Source of the DNA: Pseudoalteromonas luteoviolacea NCIMB 1942
Lineage (GTDB): Bacteria; Pseudomonadota; Gammaproteobacteria; Enterobacterales; Alteromonadaceae
Assembly: GCF_001625595.1 (NCBI RefSeq)
Contig: NZ_AUXT01000161.1
Coordinates: forward strand, 1 to 64,000
Direction of reading: 5' to 3'
DNA length: 64,000 bases
The notes under the pieces were generated by a model. It saw only the letters and a program-made list of their open reading frames with translations, did not search any database and was not told the DNA's origin. Of the stretch, positions 17,721 through 27,101 are shown piece after piece (within the stretch, counting starts at the first letter, position 1; the number at the start of each line of letters is the position of its first letter). A program made the position numbers and the translations under genes.

Positions 17721-18739
17721 GCGCAGTAAGTTCAAATGCTCAAGGCGCTCAGCCTGCACTTCTATCCATTGACAATATTTACTTGTTAATAGGATTTGTT
17801 GTTCTATTGCTAGTAGTCAAAACACTGCAAGACAAAAACCATCCGAAGCGTTTGACCACGGCATTATTTTGGATGCTATTTGGTAACGTTTTCTTATTCG
17901 GAGATTTATCTATCGCCTTGGTGGGTGAAACAATAACCTATCAATGGGTTGGGGTAAGCGTTTTACTCATCGCTACTTTAGCTGGATTGGGCCAAGTCTC
18001 AATGGGCACATACAATATGCCAAAAGAAGACGAACTAGAACGGCACTCACAAAGTATAGGCAATAAGCTTTTCATTCCCGCAGTATTAATTCCAATCATT
18101 ACCGTAATCTGTACTGTATTTTTAGGTGGCCTAAATTTTGGCGGCGTTTTTCTTTTTGATCAAAACCACTTAACACTTGCATCTCTTACACTTGCCTGCG
18201 GTGGCGCACTGCTGGTGGCTTGGAAGTTTACATCGGGAAGCCCTTTTCAAGCACTGGGTGAATCGAGAAGACTAGTGGACTCTATAGGCTGGGCAGCCAT
18301 CCTTCCACAAATGCTTGCTATGTTAGGCGGTGTATTTATAGTTGCAAATACAGGTACAGCTATACAAGACATCGTAACGTTGTTTATTTCCCCAGATAAT
18401 CGCTTCATGTTGGTCGTGTTGTACTGTGTTGGTATGGCATTGTTTACTATGATCATGGGTAACGCATTTGCTGCGTTTCCAGTCATGACAGCAGGTATCG
18501 CGGTGCCTTTTTTAATCCATGGCCACGGAGCAAGCCCTGCTCCATTGGTTGCAATTGGCATGTATTCTGGTTATTGCGGTACGCTGATGACGCCTATGGC
18601 CGCTAATTTCAACATTATCCCAGCTGCTTTGTTAGATTTAAAAGACAAATATCAAGTGATCAAGATTCAGACCCCTACAGCAATCGCGCTTTTGATTGTT
18701 AACATCTTCCTCATGTACGGAGTTATCTTTAATGACTAA
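17717..18739 (+). CDS. DUF979 membrane protein, putative pyroglutamate transporter subunit
   Basis: 340 residues with about nine membrane helices. GNAFAAFPVMTAGIAVPF and YSGYCGTLMTPMAANFNIIPAALLDLKDKY are typical DUF979 motifs. It is the partner of the preceding DUF969 protein and overlaps it by 4 bp; its own stop overlaps the pcp start by 8 bp. A two-component permease is the simplest reading. Confidence 0.88.
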   Translation: MSAVSSNAQGAQPALLSIDNIYLLIGFVVLLLVVKTLQDKNHPKRLTTALFWMLFGNVFLFGDLSIALVGETITYQWVGVSVLLIATLAGLGQVSMGTYNMPKEDELERHSQSIGNKLFIPAVLIPIITVICTVFLGGLNFGGVFLFDQNHLTLASLTLACGGALLVAWKFTSGSPFQALGESRRLVDSIGWAAILPQMLAMLGGVFIVANTGTAIQDIVTLFISPDNRFMLVVLYCVGMALFTMIMGNAFAAFPVMTAGIAVPFLIHGHGASPAPLVAIGMYSGYCGTLMTPMAANFNIIPAALLDLKDKYQVIKIQTPTAIALLIVNIFLMYGVIFND

Positions 18740-19394
18740 TGCAAACCACCCTACAGTGCTGATCACCGGCTTTGAACCATTTGGCGGCGAGGAAGTGAAT
18801 CCCTCGTGGCAAGCTGCTGTGCAATTGGAAGGCCTTATTATTGAAGGCCACGTAGTGATAACACGAGAATTGCCTTGTGAGTTTGATACTTCTCTGGAGA
18901 CGCTCTATAACAACATCGCCTTGCATGAACCTGCGCTTGTTTTATGCGTTGGGCAAGCTGGTGGTAGAAGCGATATCAGTATAGAACGTATTGCAATCAA
19001 CATTAACGACGCGCGAATACAAGATAATGCAGGCCACCAGCCAATAGATACGCCCGTTGTTAAGGGGGGGCCTGACGCTATTTTTGCCAAGCTGCCCATC
19101 AAGCACATGCTTTGGGATTTGCATGAGAACCATATACCAGCCAGTATTTCAAATACCGCCGGTACTTATGTATGTAATCATGTTATGTATGGCCTTTGTC
19201 ACTATATTGACAATCATAAGCAAAATTTAAAGGGCGGTTTTATTCATATCCCTTATTTACCTAGCCAAGCAGTGCACCACAACGGTGCACCAAGCATGTC
19301 CCAGTCTACTGTTATTTCCGCCCTGAAATCGATGATTTCTTCTGCGTTAAGGCATGATCAGGATCTCGAGATCGCGGCAGGTACTACGCACTGA
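18732..19394 (+). CDS. pcp: Pyrrolidone-carboxylate peptidase (pyroglutamyl peptidase I)
   Basis: 220 residues from ATG at 18732; the longer in-frame start lies deep in the upstream gene. The C15 family motif TGFEPFGGEEVNPSW opens the protein, the nucleophile is the Cys in SNTAGTYVCNHVMYG and the catalytic His is in GGFIHIPYLPSQ. It removes N-terminal pyroglutamate from peptides in the cytoplasm. This supplies the 5-oxoproline that PxpBC would degrade, so the operon forms a coherent pathway from pyroglutamyl peptide to glutamate. Confidence 0.95.
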   Translation: MTNANHPTVLITGFEPFGGEEVNPSWQAAVQLEGLIIEGHVVITRELPCEFDTSLETLYNNIALHEPALVLCVGQAGGRSDISIERIAININDARIQDNAGHQPIDTPVVKGGPDAIFAKLPIKHMLWDLHENHIPASISNTAGTYVCNHVMYGLCHYIDNHKQNLKGGFIHIPYLPSQAVHHNGAPSMSQSTVISALKSMISSALRHDQDLEIAAGTTH

Positions 19395-19401
19395 TCTTTT
19401 C

Positions 19402-19437
19402 TAACCACATTGGTGCAAAACCGCACCAACGTGGTTA
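19402..19437 (+). terminator. Terminator of the pyroglutamate operon
   Basis: A 15-bp stem with one mismatch (TAACCACATTGGTGC / GCACCAACGTGGTTA) and a 6-nt loop, followed by CTTTCCTC. The weak T-run lowers confidence. Confidence 0.65.
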
Positions 19438-19596
19438 CTTTCCTCCCACACCATGTTGGTAATTTTGTATGTGACTTATGCAAAATTTTCTGATAGTTAT
19501 ATCCTCTAAGCAGTAAAAATATCACTACAACAAAACTTCTGCGTCGGCAGCATAACTAAAAAATGCGTCATCAAACACAACAGGAATGAGGGTACT

Positions 19597-21267
19597 ATGT
19601 GTTCAATATTTGGTGTTTTAGAAATAAAAGGTTCAGCTGATAAATTAAGATCGCAAGCTATTGAAATGTCGAAAAAGCTAAGGCACCGTGGCCCAGATTG
19701 GTCTGGTGTCTATGCAAGCGACAAAGCAATTTTAGTCCATGAGAGGCTCGCTATAGTGGGGGTTGCAAGTGGAGCTCAGCCATTATACAACCCAGAGAAA
19801 ACACACGTTTTAGCGGTTAATGGCGAAATATACAACCATAAGGCACTTGCTGAGACACTAAGTGTACCTTTTGACTTTCAAACTAAATCTGACTGCGAAA
19901 TTATCTTGGCACTTTACAAACAAAAAGGCCCTGAGTTTTTAGATGATCTAAATGGGATTTTCGCATTTTGTCTTTACGACGAAGAAAATGACGCTTATTT
20001 AATTGGTCGGGACCATATCGGTATCATTCCTCTCTATACAGGTAGAGATCAGCATGGGAACTTTTATGTTGCCAGCGAGATGAAAGCACTCACGCCTATA
20101 TGCACTCAAATTGAAGAGTTTCCTCCAGGGCATTATTTGTATTCGAAAGAGGGGTCTTTCCATAAATATTATCAAAGAGACTGGCAAAATTTTGAGTCAG
20201 TACAAAACAACACTGCAAGCGCTCAAGATGTTAAAGAAGGGCTCGAGTCATCAGTCAAAAGACAACTAATGTGTGATGTGCCTTATGGTGTTTTACTATC
20301 CGGAGGCCTCGACTCCTCAGTAATATCAGCTATCACACAGCAATATGCAGCAAAGCGTGTCGAAGATAATGACGCAAGCGATGCTTGGTGGCCTAAACTG
20401 CATTCATTCTCGATTGGGCTTGAAGGTTCTCCAGATCTAGCCGCTGCCCAAAAAGTTGCAGATCGAATTGGCACAGTTCACCACCCTATTCACTTTACAG
20501 TCCAACAAGGGATCGATGCTTTAAAAGAAGTTGTTTATCATCTTGAAACATATGATGTCACCACCATACGCGCTTCTACTCCGATGTACCTTATGGCTAG
20601 ATACATTAAAGCAATGGGAATCAAAATGGTGTTGTCTGGCGAAGGAGCCGATGAGCTGTTTGGCGGATACCTCTATTTCCACAAAGCACCCAATAGTCAA
20701 GAGTTCCACGAAGAACTAAATCGCAAAGTTTCTAAGTTGCATATGTTCGACTGTTTAAGAGCAAACAAGTCTATGGCAGCTTGGGGTGTTGAAGCGCGTG
20801 TGCCTTTCCTAGACAAAGAATTTGTCGATGTCGCCATGCGTACCAACCCAGATTATAAAATGTGTAAAGAAGGCCGTATAGAAAAACACATTATCCGCGA
20901 AGCGTTCGATGGTTACCTGCCAGATGACGTGCTTTGGCGTCAAAAAGAACAATTCTCAGACGGGGTTGGCTACTCTTGGATTGATTCTCTGCGCGAGTAT
21001 GCTGAATCACAAGTCTCTGATCAAGATTTAGCAAACGCACAATACCGCTTCCCGATAAACACGCCTGATAGCAAAGAAGCATTTTTCTATCGCACAATAT
21101 TTGAAGAACACTTTCCAGGCGACGCCGCCGCTAAATGTGTGCCACACGGAAAGTCAGTCGCATGTTCAACTCCTGAAGCGCTTGCTTGGGACAAAAGCTT
21201 TGAAGAAAATGCAGATCCCTCAGGCCGAGCGGCAAATGTGCACAATGATGCCTATGAAAATGACTAA
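19597..21267 (+). CDS. asnB: Asparagine synthase B (glutamine-hydrolysing)
   Basis: 556 residues. The N-terminal class II glutaminase starts with the nucleophile Cys2 (MCSIFGV) and has RHRGPDWSG and NGEIYNH. The synthetase domain carries the SGGLDSS pyrophosphate loop (about 233-239) and the EGADELFGGYLYF segment. It converts aspartate, glutamine and ATP to asparagine, glutamate, AMP and pyrophosphate. It is a single gene with a GAGGG ribosome site. Length matches the E. coli AsnB type. Confidence 0.97.
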   Translation: MCSIFGVLEIKGSADKLRSQAIEMSKKLRHRGPDWSGVYASDKAILVHERLAIVGVASGAQPLYNPEKTHVLAVNGEIYNHKALAETLSVPFDFQTKSDCEIILALYKQKGPEFLDDLNGIFAFCLYDEENDAYLIGRDHIGIIPLYTGRDQHGNFYVASEMKALTPICTQIEEFPPGHYLYSKEGSFHKYYQRDWQNFESVQNNTASAQDVKEGLESSVKRQLMCDVPYGVLLSGGLDSSVISAITQQYAAKRVEDNDASDAWWPKLHSFSIGLEGSPDLAAAQKVADRIGTVHHPIHFTVQQGIDALKEVVYHLETYDVTTIRASTPMYLMARYIKAMGIKMVLSGEGADELFGGYLYFHKAPNSQEFHEELNRKVSKLHMFDCLRANKSMAAWGVEARVPFLDKEFVDVAMRTNPDYKMCKEGRIEKHIIREAFDGYLPDDVLWRQKEQFSDGVGYSWIDSLREYAESQVSDQDLANAQYRFPINTPDSKEAFFYRTIFEEHFPGDAAAKCVPHGKSVACSTPEALAWDKSFEENADPSGRAANVHNDAYEND

Positions 21268-21279
21268 GCCCGCTTTTTT

Positions 21280-21303
21280 GCCTACAGTTGTTTAGCTGTA
21301 GGC
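21280..21303 (+). terminator. Stem-loop after asnB
   Basis: An 8-bp stem GCCTACAG / CTGTAGGC with an 8-nt loop just after asnB. No T-run follows, so this is a weak or Rho-assisted terminator. Confidence 0.45.
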
Positions 21304-21393
21304 AACATATCTCTATAACCCTGCTGCTTGTCGGTGTTTTAATGTTTAAGAAAGTAATACACTGCACTAAATTCAATATAAAGAGAAAATCAT

Positions 21394-21867
21394 ATGATTG
21401 AACAAGGACAAAATATTCCAGCGTCGGTACTATCTGAATTAACTGCTGATGGCATGCAAACGCTTTCAACCCAAGATTTATTTGCCAACAAAAAAGTAGT
21501 TGTTTTTGCAGTACCCGGCGCATTCACACCAACCTGTTCTGCATCTCACCTTCCTGGGTTTGTCACTCTCGCTGATGAAATTAAAGCAAAGGGTGTCGAC
21601 GACATCATTTGTGTATCTGTAAATGATGCATTTGTTATGAAGTTTTGGGGCGAAGCACATAACGCTGAAGAAATCCGCATGCTAGGTGACGGTGACGCAA
21701 GCTTTACCAAAGCTCTGGGCCTCGAAATGAATACCGAAAGTTTTGGTGGTGTAAGGTCGCAGCGCTATGCAATGGTAGTTGAAAACGGTATCGTTACACA
21801 ACTTAATCTAGAAGCACCAAAAACGTTTGAAGTAAGTAAAGCTGAAGTTATTTTAGAGCTTTTATAA
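21394..21867 (+). CDS. Peroxiredoxin, Prx5 type
   Basis: 157 residues. FAVPGAFTPTCSASHLPGF contains the peroxidatic Cys in the PxxxTxxC motif of the Prx5/AhpC-TSA redoxin subfamily. It reduces hydrogen peroxide and organic peroxides in the cytoplasm, commonly with glutaredoxin or thioredoxin; no glutaredoxin domain is fused here. A single gene with ATG preceded by AAGAG and a downstream stem-loop. Confidence 0.95.
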   Translation: MIEQGQNIPASVLSELTADGMQTLSTQDLFANKKVVVFAVPGAFTPTCSASHLPGFVTLADEIKAKGVDDIICVSVNDAFVMKFWGEAHNAEEIRMLGDGDASFTKALGLEMNTESFGGVRSQRYAMVVENGIVTQLNLEAPKTFEVSKAEVILELL

Positions 21868-21875
21868 CCTCAAAC

Positions 21876-21909
21876 AACAGCCACTGAATTTCATAATAAA
21901 GTGGCTGTT
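21876..21909. terminator. Bidirectional stem-loop terminator
   Basis: A 10-bp perfect stem AACAGCCACT / AGTGGCTGTT with a 14-nt loop, between the convergent peroxiredoxin gene and the minus-strand lipoprotein-like gene. Confidence 0.7.
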
Positions 21910-22338
21910 CTACCCACCTAGATTGCGTTTTGGTAGGTAACCGAATTCATAAAATCTCGTTGGAACACACATGGTAATTACCTCATTTACTTTTTTGGGC
22001 AAATGATAGTTAACGGTCAGCCGTATCTTGTCAAACAGATCAGCCCTTACATTTACCTGAGAATAAGCATACCCAACAAGCTTATCATTTGGCCCTTGGT
22101 ATTCAATAATTTTAGCTTCTGTAGAAAAAGTGCTTTCATAATTTTCATCTAAAATTGCGATGCGTGCATACGCAGCAGCTCCACCTTCCACTTTTTCAGG
22201 GAAATACACAGCCACTTCAATCGTTTCAGCGAGTTTTTGTTGTGTGATAAAGGCTTTCAACTCATCACTTTTGCCATGACCTGAACATGCAATACTAAAA
22301 TACGAAACAAACATGGGTATTAAATAAAGGTATCTCAT
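21910..22338 (-). CDS. Hypothetical exported protein
   Basis: 142 residues beginning with a hydrophobic signal that ends FSIACSG, which could be a lipobox or an ordinary cleavage site. The mature part looks beta-rich and has no motif I recognise. It is preceded by the Lrp gene, separated by about 60 bp on the same strand; whether they share a transcript is unclear. Confidence 0.65.
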   Translation of the reverse strand: MRYLYLIPMFVSYFSIACSGHGKSDELKAFITQQKLAETIEVAVYFPEKVEGGAAAYARIAILDENYESTFSTEAKIIEYQGPNDKLVGYAYSQVNVRADLFDKIRLTVNYHLPKKVNEVITMCVPTRFYEFGYLPKRNLGG

Positions 22339-22401
22339 TTAACTTAACACCGCCTAGTTGTTAATACAGTTAAGTCCGACAAACACTCGCCTATGAATGG
22401 T

Positions 22402-22851
22402 TTAAGCCCTTTCATCTTTAGTAGAATCCATCACTACATGCGTGGTGATATTGCTCACTTGAGGTATCGCGCCTAATACGTCTGCATGAAAGCTTTTATA
22501 GGCGTGTAAGTTGCTTGTTTCTACCCGTAGTAAGTACTCGAAAGTACCTGTAACATTGTGACATTCTTTAACTTCTTCAGCTACTTCAATTGCTTCTTCA
22601 AAAGCTCGCTGAGCAGGTGTTGAGTGATCTCTGAGACCCACCCCCACATAAGCTATGAACTGCACGCCTAATAACTCACCATCCAATATTGCCCGATACC
22701 CCTTAATGACTCCCTTGGATTCAAGCTCTTGTACTCTACGTAAGCATGCAGAAGGAGAAAGCCCTATTTTTTCTGCAAGCTCAACATTTGAAATACGGCC
22801 ATCCTGCGAAAGCTCTTGCAAGATAATTTCGTTAAACCTATCCATTTCCAT
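22402..22851 (-). CDS. Lrp/AsnC family transcriptional regulator
   Basis: 149 residues: an N-terminal helix-turn-helix (ISNVELAEKIGLSPSACLRRVQELESKGVIKGY, about 20-52) and a C-terminal RAM/AsnC ligand-binding domain with the usual HNVTGTFEYLLRVE stretch. Such regulators sense amino acids. It is divergent from a LysE-family exporter with a 100-bp shared promoter region, the classic arrangement of an Lrp-type activator of amino-acid export. Confidence 0.93.
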   Translation of the reverse strand: MEMDRFNEIILQELSQDGRISNVELAEKIGLSPSACLRRVQELESKGVIKGYRAILDGELLGVQFIAYVGVGLRDHSTPAQRAFEEAIEVAEEVKECHNVTGTFEYLLRVETSNLHAYKSFHADVLGAIPQVSNITTHVVMDSTKDERA

Positions 22852-22951
22852 TTTTTATTGCTCACAATACGAATAATAGCATTCAATACGCGACCCAATT
22901 GTTTATCAAACAGCGTAAAGTTGTTTTATACAATACTTAGAGGTTATACCA

Positions 22952-23545
22952 ATGAATATAGAATTACTATCTGCTTTGGCGCTATTTGCTTTTGTGTCTT
23001 CCATCTCGCCAGGTCCAAATAATCTAATCTTACTTAGCTCAGGTATCTCATTTGGCGCTAGACGATGTATAGCGCTGCTGCTTGGCATAAACCTTGGGTT
23101 TATGGTGATGATTCTGACAATAGGCTTAGGGATGGGAGAAGTATTTAAACATTTCCCAATTTTATATGAATGTCTAAAGTGGATAAGTACAGCTTACCTA
23201 TTGTATCTCGCTTATAAAATAGCTAGTAGCGCCTCAACCATTACAACAGAGCAAACACACACGCATCCTATGACTTTTATACAAGCGGCTCTTTTTCAAT
23301 GGGTTAACCCTAAAGCTTGGTCAATGGCTTTATCAGCGATAGCCGTTTACGCGCCATCAAACAAGCTAGAATCAACGTTAATCGTGGCTGTCATATTTGC
23401 CATAATTAACTTGCCTTGTATCCTCTCATGGCTACTTGTAGGTGACAAGCTATCTGAAGTACTTAAGGATAAACGTAAAGTACAAGCTTTGAATTATTTT
23501 TTGGCTTTCTTACTCGTTGCGTCTGTTTTGCCTACCGTGCTCTGA
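22952..23545 (+). CDS. LysE/RhtB family amino-acid exporter
   Basis: 197 residues with six membrane helices and the family start SSISPGPNNLILLSSGISFGARR. LysE-type translocators export amino acids such as lysine, threonine or homoserine; the substrate cannot be read. AGAGG lies upstream of the ATG. The divergent Lrp regulator is the likely controller. Confidence 0.92.
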   Translation: MNIELLSALALFAFVSSISPGPNNLILLSSGISFGARRCIALLLGINLGFMVMILTIGLGMGEVFKHFPILYECLKWISTAYLLYLAYKIASSASTITTEQTHTHPMTFIQAALFQWVNPKAWSMALSAIAVYAPSNKLESTLIVAVIFAIINLPCILSWLLVGDKLSEVLKDKRKVQALNYFLAFLLVASVLPTVL

Positions 23546-23560
23546 GCGTCACATTTAACA

Positions 23561-23605
23561 TGCTAAAAGGTGATGTATATTCCACTACAGCATCACCGCT
23601 TAGCA
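23561..23605. terminator. Stem-loop between convergent genes
   Basis: TGCTAA..GGTGATG pairs with CATCACC..TTAGCA across a small internal loop, between the LysE-type gene and the convergent macrodomain gene. Confidence 0.6.
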
Positions 23606-23627
23606 ACTTGTTTTATATTTCATTGTA

Positions 23628-24149
23628 TTAAGTTAATACATAGCGTGACAGTGCGTCTTTCCATATTTGGGTTAATTTATCATCAAACATATAAAATACG
23701 ACCTCTAGGCCATCAGCAGCGAAAGGTAGAGCCGTACATATAGCAATACGTGCTGCTTCCTCTAGTGGGTAGCCATAGGCACCACATGAAATTGCTGGAA
23801 ACGCGATAGATTGACAGCCATTATCTACAGCCAACTGAAGTGCATTTGAATATGCCGAAGTTAACGTGGCTTCTGGGTTTTGTGCTTGACGATATATTGG
23901 ACCAACAGTGTGGATCACATACTTCGAATGTAAATCTCCACTGAGTGTTATTCTTGCTTCTCCAAATGGGCAGCGTACACCATCAATTGACTTAACTTTT
24001 TTGCAAGATTCTAGCAATTTAGGCCCTGCTGCGCGATGAATAGCGCCATCGACACCACCTCCCCCAAGCATTTTGGGATTAGCGGCATTGACTATCGCAT
24101 CTTGGCTTGCAGAGGTTATATCATCTTTTACTATAGATATATTGCTCAT
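23628..24149 (-). CDS. ymdB: Macrodomain protein, O-acetyl-ADP-ribose deacetylase type
   Basis: About 173 residues from ATG at 24147-24149; the longer in-frame start would overlap the upstream gene. The macrodomain motifs DAIVNAANPKMLGGGGVDGAIHRAAGP and FPAISCGAYGYPLEEAA match the YmdB class, which hydrolyses O-acetyl-ADP-ribose and mono-ADP-ribosyl groups. It starts 14 bp after the stop of the metallo-beta-lactamase gene and is probably co-transcribed with it, though a functional link is not obvious. Confidence 0.93.
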   Translation of the reverse strand: MSNISIVKDDITSASQDAIVNAANPKMLGGGGVDGAIHRAAGPKLLESCKKVKSIDGVRCPFGEARITLSGDLHSKYVIHTVGPIYRQAQNPEATLTSAYSNALQLAVDNGCQSIAFPAISCGAYGYPLEEAARIAICTALPFAADGLEVVFYMFDDKLTQIWKDALSRYVLT

Positions 24150-24163
24150 GTAATTAGGTTCTT

Positions 24164-25141
24164 TTAATTGGTTAACCATCTAAATAGGTTGCTAATAGAC
24201 TTTTGTAACAAGCTCATTGGTTGGATCACAAAAGACTTAAGAATGATTTGTTGCTCGTTTTCACTTCTTTGCAGGGCTTCATTTAATGCGTAAAGGTCTA
24301 CAACCGATAGTGGTAAGGGTGCTTCATTAGGTTGATAGGTCGAGCCAATTGGGTAATATTTACCATGAGTTTTAGTCATTTCAATATGACCACCGAGTAT
24401 GTATTTGACATCATTTTGCTGAGCAAACTTAACAAGTTTGGCAATGCTTTGTTTATACGCTTCCCAGTCTTTTACATATACCAAGCCAGGATATAAAGTG
24501 TCGCCAGTTATCAACCATTTATTTTTGTGGTCGAACACAGTAATGGCTTCCTCTTGATGCCCAGGTGTTGGCAGTATCGTAATCAAGCGTTCGCCCAAAT
24601 CTAATTGGTACTGTCCGTTGGGCCAGTTTGAAACCCCTACAAAGTTTTGTACTTGCGTCATGTTAGGTGAAATGACTTGCGTATTTTGTAACACGCGAAA
24701 CCCCGAATCTCCTTGATGGTGGTCGCTGTGACTATGCGAGTGAATAACAATTGTTTCTTTTGTTTCAAATGTGGCCTTACCCAATACAGCTCTAAGCGCT
24801 TGCGCATATGAAAAATCCACTACATCTGGAAGCGCTCCGGTATCAATCACCAAGATTTTATCATTACCCTCCAAAACATAACTGAATGGTGCTTCAAATG
24901 TTAGGCATTTGTTTTGTCTAATAATTGTGGAGCGACTGTCATGTTTAAAGACATCCAAAGTCGGCTGTTTACTGGTTTCGCAGCGCTGTGCCCCGTATAT
25001 CCATGGTACAGTCTCTAAATTGGGCGCCGACGTAATATCATGTATTCTCGCCAGCTCTCTTTCAACGACAGAGGAATTAGACATGCCTGTCGCACTGCAG
25101 CCACTCAAAAATAGGCAGGTGATCAATACTTTAACTTTCAT
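24164..25141 (-). CDS. Metallo-beta-lactamase fold lipoprotein
   Basis: 325 residues. A lipobox (LFLSGC, Cys15) marks a membrane-anchored lipoprotein. The zinc motif HxHxDH is at 136-141 (HSHSDHH), with further ligands likely in PTPGHQEE and TGDTLYPG. This is the general MBL hydrolase fold, which includes glyoxalase II, lactonases and beta-lactamases; the exact substrate is not readable. It lacks the sequence features I would expect of a B1 beta-lactamase. Operon with the macrodomain gene downstream. Confidence 0.88.
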   Translation of the reverse strand: MKVKVLITCLFLSGCSATGMSNSSVVERELARIHDITSAPNLETVPWIYGAQRCETSKQPTLDVFKHDSRSTIIRQNKCLTFEAPFSYVLEGNDKILVIDTGALPDVVDFSYAQALRAVLGKATFETKETIVIHSHSHSDHHQGDSGFRVLQNTQVISPNMTQVQNFVGVSNWPNGQYQLDLGERLITILPTPGHQEEAITVFDHKNKWLITGDTLYPGLVYVKDWEAYKQSIAKLVKFAQQNDVKYILGGHIEMTKTHGKYYPIGSTYQPNEAPLPLSVVDLYALNEALQRSENEQQIILKSFVIQPMSLLQKSISNLFRWLTN

Positions 25142-25173
25142 TTTTAATCCTTATTTTTCTAGTTTAGGGTAAA

Positions 25174-27072
25174 TCAGTCCTCCCCATTAAATCGCACTTG
25201 GTTTCTACCCGCAGCCTTAGCTCTAAAGAGCGCCATGTCAGCTTCATCAAATAGCAACTGCGGGTTCACCTCATAATGGGGCTCCCAACTTGAACCGCCA
25301 ATGCTCACGGTGACAAACTCGTCTTTACCCTTACAATGCGGTATCTCAAGAGCACGTACTGCAGCGCGTATCTCTTGTGCAATCTCCTTGGCATTTTTCT
25401 CGTTCGTGTTTGGCAAAATAATGGCAAACTCTTCACCGCCAATTCGCGCCAGCAGCCCATTTTTGACTTTTAACTTACTAGACAACGCCTGACATACATT
25501 TTGCAAGCAGTAATCTCCAAGCTGATGACCATAATGATCGTTGTACTGCTTAAAGTTATCTACATCAATGATGAGTAAGCAAAAACTGGATTTTTGTTTT
25601 TTTGCTAACTCAAAAGTTTCTGACAATACTTGTTCATAAACACGCCTATTTGCAATACCTGTTAGCGGATCTAAGCTTGCCAGCCTAAGGAGTTCGTCTT
25701 CTCTAGCTTTAAAGTGTCTACTGGTGTGATCAAGCAAATAATTGTATGTCATACATAAAGACGCATTGTTTGAACCGTGCTCTACGTTCAAGTGTTGCAA
25801 ATAGCTCTCATTCTTGGCTATCTTGTCAAATTGCTCCATTAAGTCGATCAATTCGTCTTTCATGCCATGTTCACCAAAGTTCAAACCGATGGTTTCAGTC
25901 TGTGCTGATACTCTTAAGGGGTGAATTTGATTAACCAGCCACAAGAAGCCAAAACCAATTGCACAGACCCACATAGCACAAGCGAAAACACCCGCTAATT
26001 GCACGATGAGCTGCTCTGTATGAGATTCAAGTTTTAGTTTTTCTAAAGGTACAAACAAAGCGACGGCCACAGTCCCCCAAATACCACCGCCCAAATGCAC
26101 TGGAACCACACTAACAACATCGTCAATATTAAACTTCTCTAAAAGGTCTGCAAGCAATACACTTATACACCCAGATATCGCACCAATTACAATTGCAGAT
26201 GGTAAAGTGACTAAATCAGCACAGGCAGAAATCGCAACCAAGCCTGCCAACAATCCATTTAACACATATCGAATACCTTGCATTGAATGTAAGTTCCATG
26301 ACAGCAAGAGCGCACTGACCCCACCAGCACATGCCGAAAGAGCCGTATTGGAAAATACCCGAGCGAGCTCCGTACTTGGACTACTTACACTACCACCGTT
26401 AAAGCCGAACCAGCCTATGAACAATAGGAATGTACCAAGGGCTGATAACGGTAAATTTTGACAGTACATTTCTTTGGGCTCACCTTCTCGCGTGAACCTG
26501 CCCAGCCTCGGGCCAACAATTATCAACGCAACAAGAGCAATCCATCCACCAACTGAATGCACTACAGTTGCGCCTGCATAATCAATAAAACCAAGTTCTA
26601 ATAGCCACCCTTGAGGGAACTGGTCAAAGTGTTTTCCATGCCATACCCAGTGTCCGACTACTGGAAACAGCAGTGTTGCTGTAAGAAACGAACAAATTAT
26701 ATAGCCCGAAAACCGCATACGCTCTGCTACAGCGCCTGACAAAATCGTCGCTGCCGTGCCACAAAACATCATTTGAAATAAGAAGTAAGCTAAAACAGAT
26801 GGGTTATCGAAACTATCAAGCGCGAACTGACTCGTACCAAAGAACCCATTTGCACTGGCGCCATACATGAGTCCATAGCCTATCAACCAAAAACATACGC
26901 CGCTGATACAAAAGTCAGCCACATTTTTTAGGGCAACATTAATATTATTTTTATTGCGAACCAGACCGCTCTCTAAGCAGGTAAATCCCGGCTGCATAAG
27001 CAATACGAGCGCCGTACATAGAAGAGTCCATGTAATCGAGATCGTTTGTGGGTCTATTTCAATGTTTTGCAA
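25174..27072 (-). CDS. Ammonium transporter-diguanylate cyclase fusion (Amt-GGDEF)
   Basis: 632 residues. The N-terminal 1-395 is a complete Amt/MEP/Rh domain with eleven or so helices: FQMMFCGTAATILSGAVAER, Asp in DYAGATVVHSVGG, and both pore histidines (VVHS and PVHLGG). A helical linker leads to a GGDEF domain (about 465-632) with GGEEF at 545-549. The RxxD inhibitory site is absent (VKNG at the equivalent place). The natural reading is an ammonium-sensing receptor that makes c-di-GMP. The start is TTG (27070-27072) with AGGG upstream; the first ATG would remove part of helix 1. No glnK lies adjacent. Confidence 0.92.
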   Translation of the reverse strand: MQNIEIDPQTISITWTLLCTALVLLMQPGFTCLESGLVRNKNNINVALKNVADFCISGVCFWLIGYGLMYGASANGFFGTSQFALDSFDNPSVLAYFLFQMMFCGTAATILSGAVAERMRFSGYIICSFLTATLLFPVVGHWVWHGKHFDQFPQGWLLELGFIDYAGATVVHSVGGWIALVALIIVGPRLGRFTREGEPKEMYCQNLPLSALGTFLLFIGWFGFNGGSVSSPSTELARVFSNTALSACAGGVSALLLSWNLHSMQGIRYVLNGLLAGLVAISACADLVTLPSAIVIGAISGCISVLLADLLEKFNIDDVVSVVPVHLGGGIWGTVAVALFVPLEKLKLESHTEQLIVQLAGVFACAMWVCAIGFGFLWLVNQIHPLRVSAQTETIGLNFGEHGMKDELIDLMEQFDKIAKNESYLQHLNVEHGSNNASLCMTYNYLLDHTSRHFKAREDELLRLASLDPLTGIANRRVYEQVLSETFELAKKQKSSFCLLIIDVDNFKQYNDHYGHQLGDYCLQNVCQALSSKLKVKNGLLARIGGEEFAIILPNTNEKNAKEIAQEIRAAVRALEIPHCKGKDEFVTVSIGGSSWEPHYEVNPQLLFDEADMALFRAKAAGRNQVRFNGED

Positions 27073-27101
27073 AAAAACCCTAGCCCGTAAATCTTAAGGA
27101 G

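Noticed and set aside
24164..25141. Antibiotic-resistance beta-lactamase
   Set aside because: The HxHxDH motif is shared by the whole MBL superfamily, and no specific B-class signature is visible.
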